Shown: positions 1 through 11,718 of the stretch, in pieces
Position numbering within the stretch: position 1 is the stretch's first letter
Layout of the letters: each line of letters opens with the position of its first letter
Source: an uncultured Clostridia bacterium
Lineage (GTDB): Bacteria > Bacillota > Clostridia > Peptostreptococcales > Acidaminobacteraceae
Reading direction: 5' to 3'
DNA: 45,744 nucleotides
Assembly (NCBI GenBank): GCA_927417275.1
Contig: CAKMJV010000002.1
Span: forward strand, 1-45,744
Translations under genes and position numbers: made by a program
Notes under the pieces: model-generated
Database searches by the model: none
What the model was told of the DNA's origin: nothing
What the model saw: only the letters and a program-made list of their open reading frames with translations

Positions 1-9
1 TTCATCTTA

Positions 10-42
10 CACCTGAGATGCAAAGCATCTTTCGTTTGGGTG
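10..42 (-). other. Leader hairpin downstream of the outward promoters
   Basis: Read on the minus strand, an inner stem AGATGC-TTT-GCATCT is enclosed by a CACC/GGTG outer pair, just after the start site expected from the promoter at 54-82. It would lie in the 5' leader of the outward transcript, and the contig ends within about 10 bases. It has no U tract, so it does not look like a terminator. Its function is unknown. Confidence 0.4.
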
Positions 43-53
43 ACAACTTGTAT

Positions 54-82
54 AGATTATCATTTTTAACAATGCTTGTCAA
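54..82 (-). promoter_or_regulatory. Strong sigma-A promoter P2 firing off the left end (probably rRNA operon)
   Basis: On the minus strand there is TTGACA, a 17-base spacer and TAATCT, with an extended -10 TGa directly upstream. It is the second of two tandem promoters pointing out of the contig. Tandem near-consensus promoters are typical of rrn operons in Firmicutes, and contigs often end at rRNA repeats. The rRNA itself is not in the window, so that identity is an inference. Confidence 0.65.
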
Positions 83-128
83 CACTTTTTTTAATTTTGT
101 TTTTCGCTTCTTGCGAGGCGACTTGCTT

Positions 129-158
129 ATATTACACCATCTTGCCCTATGTCGTCAA
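129..158 (-). promoter_or_regulatory. Upstream tandem sigma-A promoter P1 firing off the left end
   Basis: On the minus strand there is TTGACG, an 18-base spacer and TAATAT. It lies about 75 bases upstream of the second promoter and has the same direction. The spacing and tandem layout resemble rrn P1/P2 pairs. Confidence 0.55.
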
Positions 159-223
159 CACTTGTTTGGGATTTAATTCGTTAACTAATTGTAATAGTTA
201 TTTTATAAATCAATTTTCTATTA

Positions 224-229
224 TATAAT
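224..229 (+). promoter_or_regulatory. Candidate -10 element of trpS
   Basis: A perfect TATAAT lies 36 bases upstream of the trpS ATG in AT-rich DNA. No convincing -35 is present at 16-18 bases. The leader is too short for a T-box riboswitch, so trpS is not T-box controlled from this promoter. Confidence 0.4.
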
Positions 230-264
230 AAGTACAATAATCATTAACATCAATGGAGGCTTAT

Positions 265-1251
265 ATGAAGCGTGTCTTTTCAGGCGTACAACCAACTGGT
301 CAAATACATTTGGGTAATTACATCACCATGAAGAATTTTGTTAAACAACAAGATGAAAAGGATTGTTTATATTGTGTTGTCGATATGCATTCGATCACTT
401 TACCTCAAGATCCAGAAACACTTAGAAAGAGTATTATAGAATTGGCAGCACTCTATGTGGCTATAGGTCTAGATCCTAACAAGGTGACGCTGTTTATCCA
501 GTCACAAGTTGCTGCACATGCTGAACTCGCTTGGATTTTGAATTGTTTTTCTTATATGGGTGAGTTAAGTCGTATGACTCAGTTTAAGGATAAATCTGAA
601 GGCAAACAAGTGGTAACCACCGGATTATTTACTTACCCTGTTTTAATGGCAGCAGATATTTTACTTTATGACACACACTATGTGCCTGTTGGAAATGATC
701 AAAAACAACATATAGAATTAACACGCGATATCGCAAATCGTTTTAATAATCGATTTGGTGAAATTTTCGTAGTACCAGAACCTATGATTGCGAAAGTTGA
801 AGATGGTGCACGGATTATGTCGCTTGATGACCCTACTTTGAAAATGAGTAAAAGCAACCCAAATCCACATTCTAAAATAACGCTATTAGATTCTATGGCA
901 CAAATTAAAAAAAGTATCATGCGGGCGACAACAGATAGTGAAGCCATCATTAAATATGATTTAACTGAAAAAGCGGGCGTTAGTAATTTATTAACCATTT
1001 ATTCTCAATTTTCTGGCGATTCAATTCCTTCCCTCGTTGAAAAATATGAAGGTCAAGGTTATGGCACACTTAAAAAAGATTTGGTAGAAGTTGTAACTGC
1101 CGAACTTGAACCGATTCAAAATAAGTTTCATCAAATTTTACAAAGTGGTGATATCTATGATGTGCTCAAACAAGGCAGAAATCGAGCAACTGAAATTGCA
1201 ACACCTGTACTAGATCGCGTTAAACAAGCCGTTGGGTTTGTCACATACTAA
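265..1251 (+). CDS. trpS: Tryptophan--tRNA ligase (TrpRS)
   Basis: This cytosolic class I aminoacyl-tRNA synthetase charges tRNA-Trp with tryptophan using ATP. From ATG 265 the protein has 328 residues, the usual bacterial length. It opens with the family N-terminus (MKRVFSGVQPTG), has the HIGH-type motif HLGN at 15-18 and an intact KMSKS loop at 193-197. An in-frame ATG at 253 lies inside and before the ribosome site GGAGG (255-259), so 265 is the better start. The gene is a single transcription unit: a -10 TATAAT sits just upstream and a strong two-way terminator follows at 1256-1310. It is convergent with the c-di-GMP gene and divergent from the outward promoters. The tryptophan codons read are TGG. 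Confidence 0.96.
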   Translation: MKRVFSGVQPTGQIHLGNYITMKNFVKQQDEKDCLYCVVDMHSITLPQDPETLRKSIIELAALYVAIGLDPNKVTLFIQSQVAAHAELAWILNCFSYMGELSRMTQFKDKSEGKQVVTTGLFTYPVLMAADILLYDTHYVPVGNDQKQHIELTRDIANRFNNRFGEIFVVPEPMIAKVEDGARIMSLDDPTLKMSKSNPNPHSKITLLDSMAQIKKSIMRATTDSEAIIKYDLTEKAGVSNLLTIYSQFSGDSIPSLVEKYEGQGYGTLKKDLVEVVTAELEPIQNKFHQILQSGDIYDVLKQGRNRATEIATPVLDRVKQAVGFVTY

Positions 1252-1255
1252 AAAG

Positions 1256-1310
1256 AAAAAGGGAATGGCCACAAAACAGTTTTCGTCCTGTTTTGTAGTC
1301 GTTCCCTTTT
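1256..1310. terminator. Bidirectional intrinsic terminator between trpS and the GGDEF/EAL gene
   Basis: A stem of about 22 bp (1256-1279 with 1288-1310, one mismatch and two wobbles) closes an 8-base loop. It is flanked by A's on the left and T's on the right, so it can end transcription in both directions. It sits between the stops of two convergent genes. Confidence 0.9.
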
Positions 1311-1314
1311 ATAT

Positions 1315-4131
1315 CTAAAAGACATCGTTGTTAATGTATTGCTGGTTCAAATGCGTAACCAATGCCTCAACTTGTTTTTCTGGCACTGGACGGCTAAAAT
1401 GATAACCTTGTACATAATCTACATTTAAAAACTGTGATTTTTCAAGGTATCGTAAGTCTTCAATCCCTTCTGCAACAACCTCTATGTTGATTTTATGTGC
1501 AAATTGCACAATAGATTCTAATAAGGTTAAGACATGCTCATTGGTTATTGAATCTTTCATAATACTCTTGTCCATTTTGATCGCACTTAATGGTAAGCGT
1601 ATTAAATTATTAAAGGATGAATAACCTGTACCAAAATCATCCAGTGAAATGTTGACTTGCTGATTTCTCAAATAGAACAATTTTGCAAGAATATTTTCAT
1701 TGGAATCCAACATCAAACTTTCAGTAATCTCGAGAATAACCAAATGTTTTGGTAAGTTGTGTTTTTCTATAAGAGCCAAAACGCGGTTTGCAAAGTGGTC
1801 TTCCATCAATTGGACCACAGAGATATTAATGGAAATCGTAAATTCAGCACCTAAGCGATTATTTAAATCCGATATAAATGCGCAGGCCTTATCAACGACC
1901 ATAAATCCAATTTCATTTATCCAGCCTGTCCGTTCTGCGATAGGAATAAAAGCATCTGGATACACAAAGCCTAGTTGTTTGGAATCCCATCTAATTAATG
2001 CTTCAAAACCCTTAACTTCTTTATTCTTCATGGACATAATGGGTTGATAATAGAGTAAAAATTCATCGTCTTCAATTGCTGCTCTTAAACTATTTTCTAT
2101 TTCCATCTCACTAATGGCTTTCATCATAATTTCATAATCATAAAAATGATACAGCTTTTTAGTGACGCGTTTCGCATGATACATAGCGATATCGGCATTT
2201 TGAAGCAGTTGTTCTCCACTTGATCCATCATTGGGAAAGAGTGTTATCCCAAAACTTGCAGTTACACGGATGAATTTAGAATCACTATGAATAGGCAACT
2301 CAATTTGCGCATTTAATGTATTGATTATAAAAACGATGGCATCGCGATCTACGATATTTCTAAGTAGAACGATAAATTCATTGCCACTAAATCTAGCAAG
2401 TAATAACTTATGCGCATCGCATGCGACTTTGGTTAAACGCTCAGCCAATTGTCTAAGGACTTCGTCTCCAAAACTGTGTCCATAAATATCATTAATGTAT
2501 TTAAAATTATCTATGTTAATAAAAAGAATACTGCCTTTTTCATTATTTAAAAGCGTTTGTGTAAGTACTTCATCAAAATAACTACGATTATATAATTTGG
2601 TAAGTGCATCTTTATATGCCATATCACGAATTTTTAACTCGTATTGTTTTCTAGAAGTAATGTTTTGATGAGAGCCAGACATACTGACAAATTTACCATC
2701 AATAAACTTAGCCTTACCAATGGCCTCTACCCAAATATAATCGCCACTTTTATTTAATACACGATATTCTGTTCTGTAAAAATCACTTTCATTTTCAATA
2801 TGCCCATAAAACATGGCACGTACTTGTTCTCTTTCATCAGGGTGAATTAAATCAATCCAATCAGATGTTTTTGAATTATTTAAATCTAAGTTAAATGCTT
2901 GGTACCATAATGGGGTTAAATAATTAATACTTAATGAAGCATCTGTGTCCCACAAACCTTCTTTAGATGCTTCAAAAATAAGGGCATAGCGCTCTTCACT
3001 TTTCTTGATAAACTCTTTATTTTCATATAATGCATCATATTGTTCTTGTAGTGTTTCTTCAGAAGCATACAATTCTTCATACAATGCTTGCATCTCGATA
3101 TTTTTTTCATTAATACTTTCAATCATGTGATTAAAAACGGTTACAAGCATTATTAACTCAGTGCTATCCTCTTCAATGTCACATTTTGTTTCATAATTGC
3201 CTTCTTCTACGTTTTTCATAGTTGATACGAGTCTAGAAATCGGCTTCACAATTTTATCAACATATTTAATCGATATACGTTCAGCAATAATGATGATCAT
3301 CATCGCAACAAAAAAAATCATAAAAAAAGCAAGTACTAGCGTTTGAAACAACTCTAAACGATTTACCATCGCTATAATCGTTATCCCTGATTTATTGATA
3401 TAATCAGAATAATAAATATACTTCGAGTCTTTATTATAATCGGTTCCTATTACCTCTTCAAAGCCGATATCTGAACCTACAGTTTCATCCCAAAGTAGAC
3501 CTAACTGATTTTTGTTTCTTGATGCCAAAACATAACCAGAGGCACTGAGAATCGTTATGCTACCACTTTCACCGATTGTTGCATTACTTACTATTTCAGA
3601 TATATCAGACAGTAAAATATCGACACCGACCACAAGTTCATCTGAAACATGCTTAGATCCAGAAAGGGTAAATTCACCAGTTCCATGATCGACATAAGGT
3701 TCTGACCATGTGATTTCACGATTATTATCAATCGCATTTATATACCAAGGTCTCAGTCGTGGGTCATAATCAGCCGCAACATAACGCACTGGGAATAAAA
3801 AGAATTTTCCCTCTTTATCAGCAAAATATAACGTACTAGAACCATTTATATTCATTTTGATGGTTTCAAGAACTAAGTTTGTATCCATTAGAGATGGATT
3901 TTTAACGACATAATCTTCCAGTGACATCAATCCCAATTCAGCGTCTCTTAATGTAACTTCTAGCATTTGTTTTGTTAAATTTATAACACCAAGAGATTCA
4001 TTTTTTAGACGCTCATTGATTTCATGATTAACAAATACATAGAAAAATATACTTGTTATAAGTGCAAAACTCATGATTAACCATCTAATTAAATTTCTGT
4101 ACTTATTTTTTATGCTGTCTTTTCCCACCAT
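1315..4131 (-). CDS. Membrane sensor c-di-GMP protein: Cache-HAMP-PAS-GGDEF-EAL, probable phosphodiesterase
   Basis: This 938-residue protein has a membrane segment at about 13-34, an extracellular Cache sensor at about 35-260 (RPWY at 127-130 is typical), a second membrane segment at about 262-284, HAMP at about 286-340, a coiled coil at about 341-378, PAS at about 379-495, GGDEF at about 503-660 and EAL at about 675-930. The GGDEF signature is degenerate (SGNEF, 582-586: the acidic third residue is Asn), so cyclase activity is doubtful. The EAL domain keeps EALIR (710-714), N769, E801, DD 831-832, K852/K855, E888 and Q908, so it probably hydrolyses c-di-GMP. The degenerate GGDEF may act as a GTP sensor. 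The start lies 12 bases after the sigB stop with a weak ribosome site, suggesting it is the last gene of rsbV-rsbW-sigB and translationally coupled. The ligand is unknown. Confidence 0.9.
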   Translation of the reverse strand: MVGKDSIKNKYRNLIRWLIMSFALITSIFFYVFVNHEINERLKNESLGVINLTKQMLEVTLRDAELGLMSLEDYVVKNPSLMDTNLVLETIKMNINGSSTLYFADKEGKFFLFPVRYVAADYDPRLRPWYINAIDNNREITWSEPYVDHGTGEFTLSGSKHVSDELVVGVDILLSDISEIVSNATIGESGSITILSASGYVLASRNKNQLGLLWDETVGSDIGFEEVIGTDYNKDSKYIYYSDYINKSGITIIAMVNRLELFQTLVLAFFMIFFVAMMIIIIAERISIKYVDKIVKPISRLVSTMKNVEEGNYETKCDIEEDSTELIMLVTVFNHMIESINEKNIEMQALYEELYASEETLQEQYDALYENKEFIKKSEERYALIFEASKEGLWDTDASLSINYLTPLWYQAFNLDLNNSKTSDWIDLIHPDEREQVRAMFYGHIENESDFYRTEYRVLNKSGDYIWVEAIGKAKFIDGKFVSMSGSHQNITSRKQYELKIRDMAYKDALTKLYNRSYFDEVLTQTLLNNEKGSILFINIDNFKYINDIYGHSFGDEVLRQLAERLTKVACDAHKLLLARFSGNEFIVLLRNIVDRDAIVFIINTLNAQIELPIHSDSKFIRVTASFGITLFPNDGSSGEQLLQNADIAMYHAKRVTKKLYHFYDYEIMMKAISEMEIENSLRAAIEDDEFLLYYQPIMSMKNKEVKGFEALIRWDSKQLGFVYPDAFIPIAERTGWINEIGFMVVDKACAFISDLNNRLGAEFTISINISVVQLMEDHFANRVLALIEKHNLPKHLVILEITESLMLDSNENILAKLFYLRNQQVNISLDDFGTGYSSFNNLIRLPLSAIKMDKSIMKDSITNEHVLTLLESIVQFAHKINIEVVAEGIEDLRYLEKSQFLNVDYVQGYHFSRPVPEKQVEALVTHLNQQYINNDVF

Positions 4132-4143
4132 CTAGTCACCATA

Positions 4144-4944
4144 CTAAATTTCATTTAGTTTTATTAATTCTTTTCTAAATTTCTTTATGATTTTCTTTTC
4201 CATCCTAGACACTGTCATTTGAGAAACATTTAACTCATCTGCAACTTGTATCTGTGTTTTATTCTCAAAAAAACGATCATTGACGATCTTGATTTCAACT
4301 TCATTCAGTTTTTTTAGACACATATTAATAAAATCTCTATTTTCAATAATGTCAAAATACTTGTCATCTTTGCCTATAATATCTTGAAGTTGGATGTCTT
4401 TATCATCTCCAGAAGCATCATAAGTTAAATCTAAAGATTTAGGTGTGTATACTTGAGAGGCTTCCATCGCTTCTATTACTTCTTCTTCAGTGACATTAAG
4501 ATAAAGCGCAATATCACTTACCTTTGGAATACGTTGTAAGTCCTGTTGCAATTTTGTCTTAGCTTGGTTAATTTTTTTAGAGAGTTCTTGAATTCTTCTT
4601 GGCACACGAACTGCCCAGCCTTTATCTCTAAAGTATTTTTTAATCTCACCAATAATTGTAGGCGTAGCAAAACTAGAAAACTCAAAACCTCTATCCACAT
4701 CAAATCGCTCAATCGCATATATTAAACCTAAAGAGGCCACCTGATAAATGTCCTCGTACTCGATTCCCTTGTTTATATACTTTTTCGCAAGTATTTCTGT
4801 GATATACATGTGTCTTTTGATGAGTTCATTTCTAATAGCAACATCACGGTTATTTTTATAAAGATTAAAAAGTTCTTTTGTACCAAGTGAAGTAAATTCA
4901 TTTGGGCTTGTACTTCCATCTTTCATCATTTGCTTATTTCTCAT
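4144..4944 (-). CDS. sigB: RNA polymerase sigma factor, SigB type
   Basis: This alternative sigma-70 family factor (266 residues) belongs to the SigB/SigF/SigG group. Regions 2 (about 41-117), 3 and 4 are all present. The end of region 2 (GWAVRVPRRIQEL) and the region 4 helix (SQMTVSRM) resemble general-stress SigB more than forespore SigF. It follows rsbV and rsbW, the classic partner-switching order in which the anti-sigma factor holds the sigma until the antagonist is dephosphorylated. Start choice: the reading frame has TTG, ATG and a second ATG within ten bases. The last (A at 4944) is best spaced, 9 bases from AGGGG. The regulon cannot be read from the window. SigF remains a less likely alternative. 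Confidence 0.85.
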   Translation of the reverse strand: MRNKQMMKDGSTSPNEFTSLGTKELFNLYKNNRDVAIRNELIKRHMYITEILAKKYINKGIEYEDIYQVASLGLIYAIERFDVDRGFEFSSFATPTIIGEIKKYFRDKGWAVRVPRRIQELSKKINQAKTKLQQDLQRIPKVSDIALYLNVTEEEVIEAMEASQVYTPKSLDLTYDASGDDKDIQLQDIIGKDDKYFDIIENRDFINMCLKKLNEVEIKIVNDRFFENKTQIQVADELNVSQMTVSRMEKKIIKKFRKELIKLNEI

Positions 4945-4974
4945 GACCATCAACCCCTAATCCTAGTAGAACAT

Positions 4975-5373
4975 TTATTCAATGGTCTTACTCATTATAA
5001 TTTTTGTGCCTCTTCCTTCAAATGATTCAATATCCACTTGATCCATCAAAGATTTTATAATGAATAGTCCAAGTCCATTCTCTTGCAGATCGTCGGCATT
5101 TGGCTTTTTATAATTGTCCATACTAAAACCTTTGCCATGATCTCTGATTTCAATTTTCAACTCATTTGTTAAATTTAGGAATTCTATCTTATACGTTTCT
5201 TCAGAGCCAGAATGTATAATGGCGTTATTGCAAGCTTCGCCCACTGCAAGTTTAATATCCTCGATAATCTCTACGTCAAATCCCATTTGATTGGCTATAA
5301 ATGAAGCTGTAAGTCTGGCTATACTTACATATTCAGGTTTGCTAGGTAATGATAAATTAATTGCCTCTTTCAT
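4975..5373 (-). CDS. rsbW: Anti-sigma factor, serine kinase (RsbW/SpoIIAB family)
   Basis: This 132-residue GHKL-fold ATPase binds and inactivates the adjacent sigma factor and phosphorylates the antagonist encoded just before it. The ATP site is complete: N box around E46-N50 (EACNN), G1 box DHGKG at 78-82 and G2 box GLGL at 100-103. There is no sensor or membrane part, so it is a small cytosolic switch protein of normal length. The start has a good AGGTGG site. It lies 52 bases after rsbV and 30 bases before sigB, so the three are probably one operon. The gene order and the SigB-like neighbour favour RsbW over SpoIIAB, which sequence alone separates poorly. Confidence 0.88.
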   Translation of the reverse strand: MKEAINLSLPSKPEYVSIARLTASFIANQMGFDVEIIEDIKLAVGEACNNAIIHSGSEETYKIEFLNLTNELKIEIRDHGKGFSMDNYKKPNADDLQENGLGLFIIKSLMDQVDIESFEGRGTKIIMSKTIE

Positions 5374-5425
5374 TTTTCATTCCACCTTTTCTTTTATCTG
5401 GAAATTACATTCTAATTCAATTTCC

Positions 5426-5743
5426 TTAGTTACGAATTGAAAATATTTTATCTAAGCCTGTTAATGAGAAAATTTTTAATATACTTGGTTTTAATTTTTC
5501 GAAATGGATGGTCTTGTCATTCACTTTTACATTTTTATAAAAACTGATGAGTACCCCTAATCCTGTACTGTCAATATACTCTAATTGCTCACATTTAAAA
5601 ACAAAATCCACTTGTTTTTTTTCATTGAGTAGTAAAAGTTCTTCTTTTAACATAGATTTTGAATTAATATCGACTTCACCTATTAACTCTACTTCCCATA
5701 GTTTATCCAACTCATTGTAATTGGTATTCAATCTTAAAGACAT
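5426..5743 (-). CDS. rsbV: Anti-anti-sigma factor, STAS domain (RsbV/SpoIIAA family)
   Basis: This 105-residue single STAS-domain protein carries the phospho-acceptor motif DSTGLG at 58-63. Ser59 is the expected target of the RsbW kinase. Unphosphorylated, it should bind RsbW and free SigB. The ATG at 5743 is preceded by AGGGGG at 7 bases. A longer TTG-started reading 39 bases upstream runs through the ribosome site and is rejected. It is the first gene of the sigma operon, starting after the gyrA terminator. A TATAAT lies about 55 bases upstream, but no clear SigB-type promoter is visible. No RsbU/RsbP-like phosphatase or stressosome gene is in the window, so the activating input must lie elsewhere. 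Confidence 0.87.
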   Translation of the reverse strand: MSLRLNTNYNELDKLWEVELIGEVDINSKSMLKEELLLLNEKKQVDFVFKCEQLEYIDSTGLGVLISFYKNVKVNDKTIHFEKLKPSILKIFSLTGLDKIFSIRN

Positions 5744-5799
5744 GAATTTACCCCCTTTTTTTTCGTCAATTTCATTTGACAAAAGCGTTTATGAAAATA

Positions 5800-5805
5800 T
5801 TATAC
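5800..5805 (-). promoter_or_regulatory. Candidate -10 of the rsbV-rsbW-sigB operon
   Basis: TATAAT on the minus strand lies between the gyrA terminator and rsbV. The -35 position is weak, and no GTTT...GGGTA SigB-type promoter was found, so autoregulation by SigB is not supported by what I see. Confidence 0.35.
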
Positions 5806-5831
5806 ACTATAATGCACTTAAATAATGCTAA

Positions 5832-5864
5832 AAGATTTGGAAATCATGATGATTTCCAAATCTT
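5832..5864. terminator. Hairpin terminator downstream of gyrA
   Basis: A 33-base near-perfect palindrome (16-base arms around one central base, core GATTTGGAAATCAT) starts 3 bases after the gyrA stop. It is followed by a short T run. It probably ends the dnaA-to-gyrA transcripts and separates them from the sigma operon. The stem is AT-rich and the T tract short, so strength is uncertain. Confidence 0.7.
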
Positions 5865-5866
5865 AA

Positions 5867-8398
5867 TTATACTTTTACAACCTCTGGTTCTGATTCATCA
5901 GATTCTTCACGATCATCTATTTTAGCTATGGAAACCAATCGCGTTTCATCATCAACTTTCATAACACGAACACCAGAAGTAATACGACCAGTAACTGAAA
6001 TTTCGTCGACTTTAATACGAATCAGTACGCCATTATCATTAATAATCATCAAATCATCTGTATCTTCTACGACGATGGCACCAACGAGTTGACCCGTTTT
6101 ACTGTTTAAGTTGTAAGTGATAATACCCTTACCGCCTCTTGTTTGTTGTCTATATTCTTTAAGTGGTGTGCGTTTACCATATCCATTTTCAGAGACTACC
6201 AGTAACTTTGCATCTGGTTTAACCACTTCCATATCTATAACGATATCTGTGCTAGACAATCTTATGGCGCGAACACCTGTAGCCGTTCTGCCCATAGGTC
6301 TAACATCTTCTTCATAGAATCGAATCGACTTCCCTTGTTTTGTAATGACGATTAAATCATCAGTACCCGTCGTACGTTTAACGGAAATAAGCTCATCGCC
6401 ATCATTTAAATTAATCGCAATTAAACCTGTTTTTCTAGAGGTGTCAAATTGATCCAGTGTCGTTTTCTTAATAACACCATGTTTCGTACAAAGTGTTAGG
6501 TAACCTTGATCAAAGTCTTTAATAGGTACCACTGCATTAACTTTCTCTTCACTTTCAAGTGGCAACAAGTTTACAATCGCAGAACCTTTAGAGATTCTAG
6601 AACCATCAGGAATCATATAGGCTTTCATGCGATAAACTTTACCAAAATTCGTAAAGAATAGTAAATAGTCATGTGTTGAAGTGGTGAAAATATGTTTAAT
6701 AAAGTCTTCTTCTCTGGTAGACAGACCTGTTTTGCCTCGCCCACCTCTTTTTTGAGAGACATACTCATTTGTAGAAACGCGTTTAATATAACCTGCATGT
6801 GTGAGTGTAATAACCACTTCATCTTCTTCGATCATATCTTCATAATCAATTTCATCCGGATTAATACTAATTTCTGTACGACGTTCATCTCCATACGCTT
6901 TTTTAATACGTAAAAGATCCTCTTTGATAATATCAAGTAGCATCGACTCATTTTCAAGCAGCATGCTCAAATAATCGATGAGTTTTAATATTTCCTGATA
7001 CTCATTTTCTATTTTTTCGCGCTCTAGACCTTGTAATCTTCTAAGACGCATATCAACGATGGCTTTTGCTTGAATTTCAGACAAATCAAAAGTTTCCATC
7101 AACAGTTGTTCAGCATTATTATATGCCGAACGAATGATGCGGATGATCTCATCGATGTTATCTATCGCGATTCTAAGTCCTTCTAAAATATGTGCACGAT
7201 CTTTCGCCTTTTTCAAATCAAAAATAACACGACGTCTTTCAACCACTTTTTGATGTGCAAGATAAGCCGACAACATTTCATGAATATTCATAACTTTTGG
7301 CTCACCATCATGAAGTGCTAACATGATGATGCTATATGAAACTTGAAGTTGTGAATTTTTATAGAGTTGATTCAGTAAAATATTTGCATTAATGTCTCTT
7401 CTTAACTCAATGACAATGCGTATGCCATTTCTATTACTTTCATCCCTTAAATCCGTGATCCCGTCGATACGCTTGTTTTTAACAAGTTCTGCGATGCCTT
7501 CAATCAATTTTGATTTGTTCACTTGATAGGGAATTTCTGTGACGATGATACGACTTTTGCCGTTTTTCATTTCTTCAATTTCACTTTTAGAACGTAATAT
7601 AACGCGACCACGACCTGTTCGATAAGCACGTTTTATGCCCTCAACGCCCATAATTTCAGCGCCCGTTGGGAAGTCTGGACCCTTGATACATTCCATAAGT
7701 TCGTAGACATCCGTTTCTGGATCGTCAATTAGTTTTATAACGCCATCTATAACTTCTCCGAGATTATGCGGTGGAATCGATGTCGCCATCCCAACGGCGA
7801 TACCATTGGAACCATTCACTAAGAGATTCGGAAAGCGACTTGGTAAAACCACAGGCTCTTTTTCAGTCTCGTCAAAGTTTGGTGAAAAATCAACCGTATC
7901 TTTATCGATGTCTTTTAAGAGTTCCCCTGATAATCGCGTCATACGTGCTTCCGTGTAACGCATCGCTGCAGCGCCATCACCGTCTACTGAACCAAAGTTA
8001 CCGTGTCCATCAACCAATAAATAGCGCAGTGAAAAATCTTGCGCAAAACGCACCATAGCGCCGTAAATAGATGAGTCACCATGCGGGTGATACTTACCCA
8101 TAACTTCACCGACGATACGTGCAGACTTTCTGTGCTGTCTATCGTGTGTAAAATTCAGTTCACTCATCGCATAAAGAATTCTTCTGTGAACGGGTTTTAA
8201 ACCATCTCTAACATCTGGTAAAGCACGGCTTACGATAACACTCATGGCATATTCAATGTATGATTTTTTCATTTCATCCATGACATCAACCATTAAGATC
8301 GTCTGATTTGTATTTAAAGTTTCATTGATATCATCTGAAGAATCTTCATATGATGTTTCAATTACATCATCATTTATGTTGTTTTGATCATCACTCAA
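5867..8398 (-). CDS. gyrA: DNA gyrase subunit A
   Basis: This 843-residue subunit of the A2B2 gyrase breaks and rejoins DNA to introduce negative supercoils. The catalytic Tyr is Y148 (MRYTEARM). The gyrase-specific GyrA box QKRGGRG at 549-555 separates it from topoisomerase IV ParC. The quinolone-resistance region reads [12 protein letters not shown]: the Ser equivalent to E. coli S83 is present (S109), but the position of D87 is Gly (G113). The N-terminus has about 26 extra, mostly acidic residues before the usual start of the family, and the C-terminus ends in an acidic tail. The start is TTG with AGGAGG 8 bases upstream; no in-frame ATG with a ribosome site fits better. It follows gyrB by 12 bases. 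Confidence 0.96.
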   Translation of the reverse strand: MSDDQNNINDDVIETSYEDSSDDINETLNTNQTILMVDVMDEMKKSYIEYAMSVIVSRALPDVRDGLKPVHRRILYAMSELNFTHDRQHRKSARIVGEVMGKYHPHGDSSIYGAMVRFAQDFSLRYLLVDGHGNFGSVDGDGAAAMRYTEARMTRLSGELLKDIDKDTVDFSPNFDETEKEPVVLPSRFPNLLVNGSNGIAVGMATSIPPHNLGEVIDGVIKLIDDPETDVYELMECIKGPDFPTGAEIMGVEGIKRAYRTGRGRVILRSKSEIEEMKNGKSRIIVTEIPYQVNKSKLIEGIAELVKNKRIDGITDLRDESNRNGIRIVIELRRDINANILLNQLYKNSQLQVSYSIIMLALHDGEPKVMNIHEMLSAYLAHQKVVERRRVIFDLKKAKDRAHILEGLRIAIDNIDEIIRIIRSAYNNAEQLLMETFDLSEIQAKAIVDMRLRRLQGLEREKIENEYQEILKLIDYLSMLLENESMLLDIIKEDLLRIKKAYGDERRTEISINPDEIDYEDMIEEDEVVITLTHAGYIKRVSTNEYVSQKRGGRGKTGLSTREEDFIKHIFTTSTHDYLLFFTNFGKVYRMKAYMIPDGSRISKGSAIVNLLPLESEEKVNAVVPIKDFDQGYLTLCTKHGVIKKTTLDQFDTSRKTGLIAINLNDGDELISVKRTTGTDDLIVITKQGKSIRFYEEDVRPMGRTATGVRAIRLSSTDIVIDMEVVKPDAKLLVVSENGYGKRTPLKEYRQQTRGGKGIITYNLNSKTGQLVGAIVVEDTDDLMIINDNGVLIRIKVDEISVTGRITSGVRVMKVDDETRLVSIAKIDDREESDESEPEVVKV

Positions 8399-8410
8399 AG
8401 CACTTTCCTC

Positions 8411-11436
<3,026 letters not shown>

Positions 11437-11447
<11 letters not shown>

Positions 11448-11691
11448 GGTTTTCCCCTCTTAAAATTTTAAGTTTATGCACTTCTGGTTCACCATTTTCA
11501 ACAGGGAGTGTCACTTCTACCATATCATCGTATACTATTTTTTTACCGCGTTGTGTACAAAATGAGCCATTAACTTTCACACAACCTTCAGCGATTATAA
11601 TTTTTGCCAGACCACCAGAATCAACAATTTCAGCAAACTTTAATAATTGATCTAATTTAATAAATTCTGTTTCAATAAATATTTTTTTCAT
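11437..11691 (-). CDS. rlbA: S4 domain protein YaaA/RlbA
   Basis: This 84-residue protein consists almost entirely of one S4 RNA-binding fold (LDQLLKFAEIVDSGG ... GCVKVNG). It is conserved between dnaN and recF across Firmicutes. A role in ribosome assembly or RNA binding is inferred for the family, but the exact substrate is not settled. It has a good GGAGG site, starts 27 bases after dnaN and overlaps recF by 11 bases, so it is co-transcribed with both. Confidence 0.9.
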
Positions 11692-11718
11692 AGGAAGCCT
11701 CCATGATGGTCCAACTTT

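Noticed and set aside
230..264. T-box riboswitch for trpS
   Set aside because: Only about 35 bases lie between the candidate -10 and the ATG, too short for a T-box, and no specifier or antiterminator sequence is visible.
4144..5743. spoIIAA-spoIIAB-sigF sporulation operon
   Set aside because: The gene order is the same, but the sigma region 2/4 sequences (VRVPRRIQEL, SQMTVSRM) are closer to SigB and no sporulation genes flank it. SigF is kept only as a minor alternative.
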